Made by a program: the position numbers and the translations under genes. The notes below the pieces were generated by a model. That model was not told where the DNA came from, did no database searches, and saw only the letters and a list, made by a program, of their open reading frames with translations. Positions 46,600 to 58,300 of a DNA stretch of 64,000 nt are shown here, piece by piece (position 1 is the first letter of the stretch; each line of letters begins with the position of its first letter). The stretch comes from Ischnura elegans. Lineage: Eukaryota; Arthropoda; Insecta; Odonata; Coenagrionidae. The stretch spans positions 129,716,972 through 129,780,971 of the forward strand of contig NC_060248.1 of NCBI RefSeq assembly GCF_921293095.1, read 5' to 3'.

Positions 46600-49285
46600 T
46601 GGAAGAAAAGCCAGTTCCAGACACTGAAGGTGGCAGGTGGCTGGAAAAATGGAGAAAAACTTTCCCAAAGAGTTGAAGAGTTCAATAAATGACCAAAATC
46701 AAACCTTAAAACTCAAGTATATTTTCCTATGCATGTGTTGCGAATTTAAAAATAAGTATGCTAATTAAATATAATAATTATTTATAGCAGAAAGAAGTGA
46801 ACATCATTTTATAAATCCGAAACAGCATTTTACAAGGTTAATCACAAAACTGTTTTGTCTGCACCTCATTTTCAGTTTTCAGCGAGTGATATTTATTGTA
46901 ACTACACCATAATTTTTCTTGTAGATAAAGTATGACCACATATCCATTTAGGAGTACATATATGCATTTCTTACGATAGTCAACCTATGTGGGGTAGGAA
47001 CTCAAGCCTCACTGTTCACAGTTCAGAGGGATCTCATTAATTTGTTCCTAGCGGTTTAATAATGCTATTTTGATAAAAGATATAATGTTCTTCCAAACTT
47101 TTTTAGCTGGATATCTTTTTAATCTTTCTAGGATGCTTTCTAATAATGTGCACCTGTGACTCCAAAGCTATTTTTGTTAACATTTTTCAGTTTTTCTTTG
47201 AACATTCCTTAGATTTGTACTCAATATCCAAACACAACCTCAAAATAACCTCTAGCTTAACCTATAATAAGTGAATATTATTTTTATTTCAAGTTCCTAA
47301 GACTTACAAGAATGGCCCACACAATGAAAAAGATAGCATCTGGAATGAAATCATCAAAACCTTCTGTTAAACACCTCTCTCAAAGTGTATTCAAATGGAA
47401 TGACCAAGGGGTTTACAAACAAACTCACCTGGGCATGGGTCTCACCCAATCAAATCAACCTCCCAAGTGGCGTTACTCAATGATAAGGTTCTTACAATAT
47501 ACCTACATAGTTTTGAGTAAGCATTGGTCGACAATGTAAATTGAATTGAGATTGATTGAATCTACCACAGGAAGAAGATCAACAAATAATTGATGATTTA
47601 ATAATATTGCCTCCACAAGAGCATGCGCAGAAAATATCAAGCCACGGTTAAAGTTCAGGTTAAAACTGCAACAACAAGACTTTTCATTTACAGCAGGGTC
47701 ATTTTGCGCCACTAGGAACACTTAGAAGTGTTTTCTGAATTAATATGTTCTCCAAAATAAAGATTCAGCATGTTGTGATTTGCTGGCAACCTAGCACTCA
47801 CAAAATGACAATAAGATGACTATTGAAAACAATTACAAGATCTCAGCTACAAATTAATGAAAAGAAACTAAGATATTAAATTGCAGCGGACGAATGGAGA
47901 CTATAAAAATTATAGAACAAGGAAAATGTAAGCTCTAAAAGGTGAGTTTCGCTACCTAGGATGTTGAATAAATAAGATTGGATGAAGCAAGAACGAAATG
48001 GTCAGTACACAAGCAAATGCAAACAGGATATTGTACAAATAGAAGAAACTTATAGCTGAGAATACAGGCATAGATGTAAGGAGATATTTCATCAGATGCT
48101 ACTTATAGAGTGTGTTCCTCAATGACGGAAAGACATGAACATAGATAGCTGCAGAAAAGTCAAGAGTGCAAATATTCAAAATGTGGTACTATGAATGATG
48201 ATAACGATGAAATGAATCAACTAAGTAATAAGGATGTGATATGAAGTGTGGGAGAAAGTGAAGTGAGTCTTCGAAAATTAATAATCAGTAATAAAATATA
48301 ACTCATAAGAAGGCAGGACAACTTCATCATCAAGGTGGGACACCTGAAGACATCAAGGCCTTATGAAGAATATTGTGTGTATATCAAGTTGGTGTGGTTG
48401 CATAAGTGTTGGCTTCCCACCCAGTGGGTCAAAGTTCAAATAGAATCCCTGCTTCCATGTTTGGTGGAGGGAACCTCAAGTTCACCACTCCCAGAATGCC
48501 AGATGAGGGTGATTTTGGCAATTTTTGGACCCCCTTTTCCCCATGGTGAGATATCATGACATTAGGCTCAACCCCCTCCCCTTCCATCTAATCACACATG
48601 AAATTGTTCAAAATTCACTATTTTCAGTATAAATACATTAATCTATGCTTAATTAGATTAAAAAGCTATTTGTTTAATTATTTGTATATCAGATTATTTA
48701 AGACTGAAGAATAGTACATATTTTAAGATTACTAATATTGCTGTCTAGAATCAGATTTTACACCATTTCTTGCAGAAAAAATTATGTGATACTTGCCAGA
48801 TCTTTCTCATGTGAGATTGGGTCAGACTCGGCTTGGTCCCTTCCCCTGCTAAATGGCTCAGGTAATTGATGGATGTCTCCTAAGACGTTAAACTGAGGTC
48901 CCCTAAGTGCCTTTCGTAAAGAGCAGTTTCGTTATATTGATGCTGGGTTTCTATCCACCCTTCCTTCCCTAACCCGTCCCTCATGGTGCATAAAGGCCTC
49001 AGCTGTGGGTACCCAAGGAGTGGCATCGCTCATTACTCACCTACCTGTTCATTACTCGTGAAACATTTCCTCCTCCAGATGAGTGCACATGCATGCTATC
49101 ACTAAATTTTTTAAATGTTATGAATATGGAATCAAATTTTGATTAAAATCCCCCCAGAGAGATTTGACTTTGGATTTGTGAGCATTGCAGATTTAACCAT
49201 CCTTAATGACAACTTTTTGTTAACCTCCTTTGGAAAATTGAGTTTATTGTAAACAATGATCACAGGCTTTCCTGGCATATACAAT
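46600..49285. other. No supported gene; probable repeat at 48830-49060
   Basis: The stretch at 48830-49060 (ctaagacgttaaactgaggt, tgcctttcgtaaagagcag, tctatccacccttccttcc) has the look of a dispersed SINE-like sequence known to me in general form from arthropod DNA, but its ends are not visible. Frames at 47312-47539 and 47503-47721 lack motifs. Confidence 0.35.
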
Positions 49286-49289
49286 CACA

Positions 49290-49467
49290 GAAGGTTACTC
49301 AGGCATTCCACCGCATCAGGTTCTCCAATCCCATCTCGGCCGACATTTCGATGCACCAGTTGTCCATCACAAGATGCCCTGATAATCATGGATAACTCGT
49401 ACACCAAAACGTCGGCCGAGATGGAGTTGGAGAACCTGACACAGAGGAATCCCCAAGTAACCTTCCA
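49290..49467. repeat. Fold-back inverted repeat, arms about 80 bp
   Basis: Left arm 49290-49370 and right arm 49390-49467 pair through aaggttact, attcc, tcaggttctcca, ccatctcggccgac and atg-accagttgtccat. Identity is roughly 80%, with a spacer near 49372-49388. The arm words (ggccgacgtttcgatg) also resemble Penelope tails, so it may be two inverted copies of such a tail. Confidence 0.7.
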
Positions 49468-50459
49468 CGAGAGTTTATAGTGTACCTTAGATTACCATAG
49501 TTTGGTGAAACTAGTGGCACAAATAATACAACATTTTTGTACAATAATATTAAGTAACGATGAGTCTGTTCTTAAATTTTCTTGGTTCTCGGAACCGGTC
49601 CGGGTTTTCCCTCATCGGTTCTTGATACTCGGATGAACTCTTATTATCTGAATTATTGGCAAATTTAAAAGAGCAACCACAAGAAATGTATGATAATAAT
49701 TTCTCTAACGATGTAAATTAGCAGGACAGCTCTATAAAAAAGAAACTTAAGACAGTCTCCATAATTTTATTTCCCAAGCAAAAAAGTTTGAATAACGTGT
49801 TGTTAAAGAATGCATTATCGACCAATGTATAACATTCCATCAGGCAGCCACCGGTTTTTCTCTAGATATTTATTTTAAAAATTCAACATTTTTACCCTAT
49901 CTGGGTCTAATGTAATCTTTTTTGGGCAGAAATATAGCCTACAATATTGAATAGGCATTCCCTGGAAACATTAGTGGTCCATGATGATTATGAAGGGCCG
50001 CATTAATATGCTTGGAGCACAGTTTACACATACTGCATAGCATTAGTATGAATGGTGAAAGTCCCCCAACTTCTGATGACGTCATCCATTTATTTGTTGT
50101 AACCTGTGAGTCAGTTCAAAATATATTCTGTATTCTGCGATGTAGCCTAAATTGTTACTTTAATTGACACTTAATTCGCATGATTCACTGCCACACCGCA
50201 ACAATAAACCGTTCACAGCGCCAGTACAGCGACACCTGGATGGATAAACTAAGCGGACGTGATTAACGCAAAAATGTAATGCAGTGTTGCATTTTGCAGG
50301 ATAACAACACTTTTCGATGCCTTGCATAAGTTTGTCAACTTACGAACAAGCTCTCGGAACTCATCTTGCTCGTATGTCGAAGAATTATTGTATATGTACA
50401 TGATTCAGACGTAAGACCACTTTCAGACGACACGAGTTTCCGCCGGCCGTCGTTTACGG

Positions 50460-50638
50460 CTCGGAATTTAAATGGATCAAACTGATGAGTTTTATGGCTT
50501 TCTAAGAGATATATCATTAATCCTTACACTCTGCCATAAGTGTAATAATCAAATGAAGTAAAATGGATAAAACATAAAAGTTTCTCTGAGGTCTGGGGGG
50601 GGTTTTATCCCCCAAAAACCCCCCTCGCTGCGCCACTG
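50460..50638. mobile_element. hAT-type MITE, right part
   Basis: Matches the right half of the element at 42788-43104 (aaatggat-aaac, gttttatggctttctaagag, tctgggggggg, ccccctcgctgcgccactg). The left end is not recognisable. Confidence 0.65.
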
Positions 50639-50644
50639 GAACAT

Positions 50645-52035
50645 GAAACCACATAATCTGTTGCCATGGTGTTTTTTCTTTAATTTTCCGAAATCTTTAA
50701 GAATATCATCGATAAATTCTTACCATGCAGTTACAAAATGGTGGATACTGTTTTTCGACAAATTTTTACATTTAGGTAGAGTTTCAAACGGGGTTTCGGC
50801 AAAGTCACGCAGAGTAACTTATATGAGAGTATTTTTTGAAGATTTCTTGAGGTGTTTATGCAGTTATCTGGCCGTCGTCGACACGAATTTGTCATCTAAT
50901 CCGCTTTAAGTGGAAAAAAGAGACAAAAGAAGATACAAAATCAGAAAGACATTATTTTAAAAGGTAGGTGGATGATCTTTATGATTTCAACTCAAGAATT
51001 TACACGATCAAGTTCCTTTTACTACTGACAATGATCAATGGAAAGGTAATGCTTCTATCAAAGGTAATCAGAGGAAATTCGGTAGCGAGCAGCGCAACAA
51101 TTTTAAGTATCGGCCGAACGTCGGTACAGCTGAAACCTCGCGGAAATCATTATCTGCAGTTTGACACCGTGGAGATATCGCGAAGGCTATGACGTATTAA
51201 GAAATACTCTTCCCAACGAAATTTCCTTTCTAAGGGCAGAGTCCCACGTGCTAGTTTCCGCGATCAAATTACGCCAAGGAATCTCATCATGACAATAATG
51301 GAAATTGATTTCACATACATCTGAAAATATTAGAAAGAAGATATAAAAAATTATCTTAACGTATATCACAAATAATTATCACGACATTTCAAGAATGACT
51401 ACGCCTTATTGTTAATGCATAACTTAAAATAATGCCATGCACTCATGTGCCCAATCAAATAAAAAACACTACATTCAGTCCATAATACTCACCCACGGTG
51501 ACAAATTTGCGGCCACACCATACCGAATTCACATCCTAGGAGGAGCTCAAATCCGGAGCTCATTTTCGATACCTTTTGATCTACAGCATTAAATCAACCA
51601 CGCAAGCCAATTATATGAACGATGCGACAACAATTATTTTAAAATTCAAACCATTTCTGTTCTTGAATTTCACACATCAAGTCGGCTCATAATTTAAGCT
51701 ATTCGACCCATTTCCAACCTGAAGACACCTTACGTCAGCCCTCCATTAATTGACATCCTCCAGGAGTAACGATAGATCCTTTACAGAATTGTATATAAAT
51801 ATATCCTTCGCCTTGGTCAAAGAAAACGGGAAAATGGAGGGTCATGGATAATTTTATACCTTAAATCTCTCGCGTGAGTGACTCCGGTTGTGTAGTAGCA
51901 CTTTCATTGAGTGCTCCACTACATGCTACATGGAAAACGGCACTTAGAGGGAGTTAAGTGTTGGGAGGAGACGTGATATTCCTTCGCCCCGAAATAGACT
52001 GTGAGGGTTCGAAGCGGAAATTTTGTCACTATTGG
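50645..52035. other. No supported gene
   Basis: Short frames only. Nothing on either strand could be tied to a known element. Confidence 0.4.
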
Positions 52036-52044
52036 GGCGACTGC

Positions 52045-52130
52045 ATTGGCGGATACACATGGGAGGGTCCTTCTTTCCAACCTAGGAGGGGGGGGCGGAG
52101 GGTCCCCCCCATTGCCAAATATTGCAGAAC
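52045..52130. mobile_element. hAT-MITE end fragment
   Basis: The segment cattggcggatacacatggg is followed by a G-run and ggtccccccc, resembling the TIR of 39938-40201 with one or two changes. It directly abuts TA-MITE T2. Confidence 0.45.
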
Positions 52131-52137
52131 CGTAATA

Positions 52138-52702
52138 GGGTAGTTTCCTTCATCAAAGAAAACGAAAGGCATTGATTGCGATTCGTTACCCACCATTAGT
52201 GTATTCATAATACACAAATTATTTGGTTTTTAAATACCGGTTTAGACGAATGGCAAGGGTCAAATTTTATCCTCATTTGAAAAAGGACAGATTGGCGCCC
52301 ATGCGATTCCACTCCATATGACGTCACAGGGACCTAGTTTCTACACGAGAGGATAGAAGTTTTCTTCGTTTGATAAGGTATTAATAAACCTTTTTTAAGC
52401 CATGCGCTACCAGCCAACAAGGTACTCAGCTAGTCGCTAGCATCCTGCGTCCTATCAGCGCTCAGAGCCTCGATCAAGGTCACCTCACAAGGCGGGAGGG
52501 GGAACCAGAAATGCGTCGCACGGACTTTTTCCCATCATTCCTACTTACGCGTTTCGTTTTCGCGCGCTTGAAATTTTTCACTTTTCATTTAATCGCGAAA
52601 AATAGATATCGTCATTTAAAAATCTAAAAGCGTGAAATACGTACCTACTCCAGGAGTAATAATCTTTCTATTTAGGCAATAAAAAATAATAGGAAACCAC
52701 CC
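52138..52702. mobile_element. TA-flanked MITE, copy T2 (565 bp)
   Basis: Starts GGGTAGTTTCC after TA (52136-52137) and ends GGAAACCACCC before TA (52703-52704). It is in the opposite orientation to T1 and lacks a roughly 95-bp middle block present in T1 and T3. TGACGTCA is kept (52319-52326), while the overlapping E-box has mutated to catatg. Confidence 0.85.
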
Positions 52703-52944
52703 TATTGTAACTTTTTATATCGTAAGATGACATTTCCTTGTATAACTTGTTTAAATAAAAATTTCTCAAACTTTGCATGTGACTTGATTACTTTTTCACT
52801 ACGATAAAAATAAAGGCAGCTCAAGATATTTTTTGCTCCCCCTCCCTTCCCACTGGAGTTCTTTCTGTTTCCGCTACTGGGCGACTGGCCAGGATGCAAC
52901 CGCTGAGGAGGGAGACCACTAGCCTAGGAGAAGCAACATCTTCA

Positions 52945-53901
52945 TCTACAATATACCCCGCAAGCCGCTTAAAAGGCGTGTGGCAGGGATTGTTAGGACA
53001 CCAGCCGCTTACAGCTAAAAAAAAATGAAGTGCCCTAACGAAGTTGGGACTAGCGTTTATTTAAGTCCTTAATGGTTCGGGGGAAAAACGAAATCCCATA
53101 TCTATCCGTTCGGCAAAACATCTCTCTTAATTTATCACTTCTATCGGACCTGGAAATATAGTGTGGCTCCAATATAATGCTCTCTGTGTCGCTCTTAAAT
53201 ATATCCATTGTCAATTGCCCAAGCATTCCAAGTCTAACGCGCAGCCTCCGAATCTACAGCGGTTCCCAACCTAATTCGTTTAACATCTGTGTAACACTTT
53301 CTGTACGCCCGAAGCGGGTTTATAACGAATCGTGCAGCTTTCATTTGTATTTTATTAATTTCACGGATTAAGTCTTTCTGCACCGGATCCCATACGCTCG
53401 CTGCATATTCAAGGTGCGGACGGACGAGTGCGAAATAGCACCTTTCATTTACTTTCTCATCCGAAAATCTTCCCACAATACGCTTGACGAATCCTAATTT
53501 CTTCAGGGCTATTCTGCAAATATTCCTTATATGTGTTCCCCACGAAAGGTTCGAGGTTATCAAAGCTCCCAGGTACTTTACTTCGTCTGTTGCCTTTATG
53601 TTAATACCATCCACTGCATAAACATGGTTATAGTAGGACGAATTCCGCAAGAAATGTACCGTCATGCAATTTCTCAGATTAAGATCGAGTCCCCACTCTT
53701 GAATCCACAAATAAACGTTGTTTAAGTCAGATGATAGAGTTTCATAGTCAGAGTGATCACTAATTTCGCGATATATGACAGCGTCGTCAGCAAATAAACG
53801 TATTTTACTGCTAATGCGGGAGCAGAGATCATTAATGTACATAATGAACAACAGGGGCCCGATTACGCTTCCTTGTGGAACACCTGGCCTATGTCCTATG
53901 C
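52945..53901 (-). mobile_element. LINE-B copy with intact RT motifs B and C
   Basis: Minus-strand frame 53977-53234 reads RPGVPQGSVIGPLLFIMYIN, LFADDAVIYREISDHSDYET, LNNVYLWIQEWGLDLNLRN, VKYLGALITSNLSWGTHIRN and ALVRPHLEYAASVWDPVQKD before frameshifts near 53310. The FADD catalytic box is intact. The 3' UTR signature runs to 52945. Sequence before motif B is not recognised, and a MITE is inserted at 53902, so the copy is 5' truncated. It is the best-preserved LINE-B in the window. Confidence 0.85.
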
Positions 53902-54123
53902 CAGCGGCGTAACTTATAGGAATACGCTTGGGGGAGGGGGGGAGAATGTTTGAAAAATGATATGCCTGGATGTGCATTTTAAATCATTTTGGCACTAAAA
54001 ATTTAAATTAAAGCAGATGCAGCTTATATATTTCAAAACAAGGCGATATTTTAAATACTGTGTTTATTTCTCTGGTGCTCTGGGGGGATCCATCCCCATA
54101 TCCCCTCCATAGTTACGCCACTC
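53902..54123. mobile_element. hAT-type MITE with perfect 8-bp target duplication
   Basis: Starts CAGCGGCGTAACTTATAGG, ends CTATAGTT-type sequence as ATAGTTACGCCACTC, and is flanked by identical tcctatgc at 53894-53901 and 54124-54131. It is 222 bp and non-coding. The first residues of the minus-strand frame ending at 53977 come from this element. Confidence 0.9.
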
Positions 54124-54292
54124 TCCTATGCCACTCCACTTTTCGTTAGCTATAGTTTAATTTCATAATTTCTCAAAATAACGAACGGTGAATTTTATAT
54201 CCATAATTAACAAAGGAAATGTGCAGCTGACTTATCGTTCAGTCCAGATAAATCACCTGATCCAAACGAAATCACTTCTCGAGTATATAGAG

Positions 54293-54558
54293 CAGAGGCT
54301 GCCAGGAATTTCGTTCGGGAGGGGGGTCCAAAATCAGGGGGGAAAACTTTCAAAAAACAGGGTACCTAGTCGACAGTTTTAAACTAATTTTAACTCTTTT
54401 CATAATCGAAAAAACTTCAATTGTTAAAAAAATATTTGATATATTCATAATTTTTCAATATTTGTTTTCTTTTATGAAGGAAAATGATTGTGCTTGTATA
54501 TTTTGGGGAGGGGTCCGGACCCCACGGACCTTCCCCTCCCCACCTGGCTACGCCACTG
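54293..54558. mobile_element. hAT-type MITE with perfect 8-bp target duplication
   Basis: Starts CAGAGGCTGCCAGG and ends CCTGGCTACGCCACTG. It is flanked by identical atatagag at 54285-54292 and 54559-54566. It is 266 bp long and the intact relative of the SINE-interrupted copy at 41271. Confidence 0.92.
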
Positions 54559-54589
54559 ATATAGAGAACTAGCCTCAGAAATTTCTCCC

Positions 54590-54962
54590 TTCTTGCAGTA
54601 AATATTCAGTAAAACCATGAAGCAACACGAAGTGCCTATTGGCTAGAAAATTACTAATGTATCACCAATATTCAAAAGTGGAGACAAGGATCAGCCATCT
54701 GATTACAGACCGATATCTTTAACGTCCTTCTCATGCAAAGTCCTTGAACACGTTACACTACCCAGAGGGACGCCAGAAGTGAATCTAACCTCATTAGAGA
54801 CTGCACCGTCTAATACTACTCTTTGCACGCGGTCGCTCAAAAGTTCTCTTATCCAGGAAATAACATCTTCCTCTAGACCATAAGATTTCAGTTTTATTTT
54901 TAACTTTCCGTGGGGCACTTTATCAAAAGCCTTTTCGAAATCAAGAAAAAATCGCGTCTAGT
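54590..54962. mobile_element. LINE RT fragment with internally inverted part
   Basis: Plus-strand sequence to about 54752 encodes the RT N-terminal motif (GDKDQPSDYRPISLTSFSCK, VLEHV). From 54753 the minus strand encodes the later part (DFEKAFDKVPHGKLKIKLKS, ELLSDRVQRVVLDGAVSNEV, SGVPLGS). The two halves point toward each other. Frames are broken; motif B has Leu in place of Gln. Confidence 0.8.
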
Positions 54963-55595
54963 GGAATGTTTTATTTCACTAGTTTATTTCAGTGTGGTAT
55001 TTGTTTTGGGTGTTTTTCGGACATACCTGATGATAATGCCACTCCCGGATTTTTCAATCGTTCTTACGATTTTTTTTACAGCGACACGTTATACATTTCC
55101 AGTGCATCAAGTCAAGAATATCTTTCATTTCTGTCGGTTGGTTCCTGGGATATCGCGCCACGAGTAACCGCCCCACACGCGCCAAAGCTCCAATGGACTA
55201 AGTTCGTGCCGCGAGTCGCGTTTTGTGTGATATATATTTATCAAGGACAAATGGAGGACCGACCGAATGGAAAGCCATCGCAAAAGCTATCACTGTGTGT
55301 ACGGAAAAGTGATCACGTGATGCGCGCTTAGGCTATAAATTTCGTTTGCACAATGACTTTTATAGACATTGATGATATGTATTGCATTTCATCACGTGTT
55401 ATCATAACAGAATGGGACGATAACTATTTGACACCCAAAAATTTTCTATTTTTAACCCTATATATACCTCTATGTAACTTTACAAAAGAAACTCATTTAT
55501 TAAAAATCTCTAAAATTCATGTTATTTTATATTACCCAATTTACCTATTTTATACTATATTTTTAACCAATTTTTCTAAAGATACATACGTATTT

Positions 55596-55760
55596 AAATG
55601 GTTCAAATTGGTCGGTTTTATGGCTATCTGAGGGGTCTTTTATTAGTCTTTACACTATTCTATAGGTAATATTAATGCAACTAAGTAAAATAGATTACAC
55701 TTAAAAATTTCAGTGAGCTCCAGGAGGGTTTTTTTCCCCAAAAACCACTCTGTTACTGTT
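55596..55760. mobile_element. hAT-type MITE, right part
   Basis: Third copy of the 42788/50460 family (aatggttcaaattggtcgg, ttttatggctatctgagggg, aaaaatttcagtgagctcc). Its terminal gctgcgccactg is degraded to gttactgttc. Confidence 0.6.
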
Positions 55761-56334
55761 CTCCAGGATTTTTATTATTATTTATTGGTTTTAATTCCAA
55801 TGCTGAATGCCACTTTTACCATTTTTAACCAGAGTCATGTTTTACGCGCATTTATTTATTCATTTACTTATTTATTAGTAAGGGTTTTTAATTCCGAAAA
55901 TCTATATCATACACAACAACCGCGTGGTTGCTTGATGATACCGATGCAATTGGTAGGGGGAGGAAGTTATTGTATCAGTCCTCCTCATGGCTCGACTCCA
56001 TCAGCTACAACGTGAACTGAAATTGGCCTGCGCGATAAATAACGAAGCTGATTGGCGATACCCGATTCAAGTGACTAATACTCTGTAAAAGATCCGTGGT
56101 CGAGGGGAAGAGGGATTGCGGACTCACCTGGGACAGGTACAATAAATACCCAAAGTCAAGTGAAGTCTATACATTTTTTGATACTTTTATGATGGTAGAC
56201 TAGTTTCAGATCACCTGATCATAGGACGATTTCCAAGATTGTGAGTAATGACCTTAGTTTTTTTCGCTTACCTCCATACTTCTGTCCATTTGTACATGCA
56301 CTCCAGACCATAGTACTTACATTTGTTGATAACA

Positions 56335-57020
56335 AGGACAACACCCTCGTTCACACTAAATTACATGCCATCATTCACACAAAAATATACATCCACTCAG
56401 GCAAAATCATTCACACTTAATTACAGCGTCTAATTCGTTCTAAACAACACTCATGCCAATAAATTAATTCAGAATTAGTTATGTACTCTCAGGCGCAAAA
56501 AAAACAATTTACTCTTACCAGTTAAATTCCATATACCCTCAACCACAGTAAACTACATGCTCACATTACACTTCTTTAAGTACACTCATTCAAAATTATA
56601 AATATATATGTAATGCCATCTCACTAACTTGCATTCACTTGATTCACACTTCTTTAATATACACTCTCATACTAAACGACATTCTCATTTCACTGAATTA
56701 CATGCTCGCATTCACACTAAAAAAATACTCTGATACCACAAACTTCGACAAAAAAATCATTCGCACTTAATGTAATCTCATTCATGGTAATTAACAACAC
56801 TCATTGCACTAAATTACATACACAAAAATATATAATATCATCTCAATGATTGACATGCAGTGATTCACAATTAATCATATGCGCTAATTCATACTGAACA
56901 ACACTCTTATTACCATATTTACATGCTCTTATTCGTACTAACAAATATACAGTCGTCTTCCCAATTTTCATACACTCGTATTCACACTGCATTACTTATA
57001 TTCATTGCATACCCTTAACA
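56335..57020 (+). repeat. Tandem minisatellite array 1, 22-24 bp unit
   Basis: Degenerate tandem copies of a unit close to cattcacactaaattacatg plus 2-4 bases. Each unit starts with cattcac or a variant. Copies are diverged, with many single changes and small length changes, which indicates an old array. No coding frame. Confidence 0.85.
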
Positions 57021-58300
57021 AAAAACTTCCATTGGTCGAGGATAACGTAGGAAATAAAAATACGAACTTTTCAGATTTTATTTATCACAGAAATGCATAA
57101 AATTGGTTAACGTTAAAAGTAAAATACAATTTAATTTACAAATTACGCACTTAAATAACGTTTCCGTATATTATAAAATATATGTAATTTACAATTCATA
57201 ATTCTCGCTCTAGCAAATTAAATAGGCAGATTTTGAAAGTTACGCGCATGGAAGTATTTGTTTTATTGAAAATAACAAGACCTAAAAAAACAGAAAAATA
57301 AACAAATACAATGTTTCCGCAAAGCAGATATAAATAATAGATAATTTTAAAGTACTATCTCCGTCGTTAGATATGCATAAATACAAATTTTGAAATTAGA
57401 AAATGGCGCTTCATTGAATTTTATTGATGTAAATAAGGAAAAAACACTGACATTGAAAAATACCAAGTACATTGGTTTTTGTCGGCGAAGATAATCAGTT
57501 AAAAGTAGGCAATGTAAAATTATTTATTCCTCAAATAAACATATGAATAAAGTATATAATTACTACATATAAATTACGGCTCTCTGATTATTTAATAATA
57601 TGATTACATAATAATATGATTAATATATATGCAATGTACTCTGTAAGGCCTACCTAGTATAAATGGGCAGTTTTAATTTTTTCCGCAAAAGCGAATTAAG
57701 TAAAGAAACACTCGGAGTGAAATGTTAGTAAATCATACAATTTTATTGAAAATAAAAAGGTTTACACTCTCAAAAAAATTTATTGCACGTTGAATTGAAA
57801 TGCATTATAGTACGGGCTAATTTAACAAAAGGAATCAGAAATTGTTATTGAAATGGAATTGAATTCATATTTAAAAAAACGAAACACTTACAATTGCGAC
57901 AAATGTAAATGAATTCATACACACTCTGATACATACTTAAGTCACCAACTGCATTAGCCAGCGGAAAGTCATGCGTAGAAACTAGTTCACCAGTTTTACA
58001 TATTGAAACCATCTAAGCAGTTTTCATTAATTCATAGTACTCGGCAAATGCTAAAAATGAGAAATCAGCAGGTAAACTGCCGAGAAAAATATGAAAGTTT
58101 GTTTTAAATCACCATGCCAACATCGTTGAAACATGACTGTCCGCTGTTACACCCCCTCTCCACGTTGAGGACGCAGTTGGATTTGAGGGGGACATGCACT
58201 ACACTACCATCTACTCTGCGCTACCCAAGTTCTACGATAGAAACAAGCACTACTTCAGCCATCCCAATACATGGCTTCCTCCAATGAAAACTACTTGGTA
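57021..58300. other. AT-rich spacer between arrays
   Basis: Very AT-rich, with a short GC-richer island at 58140-58260 (ctgttacaccccctctccac). No gene or known element. It may be an insertion that split one original array. Confidence 0.4.

Noticed and set aside
47312..47721. Opposing ORFs of 72-75 codons
   Set aside because: Neither shows a known domain, and their partial overlap on opposite strands suggests chance.
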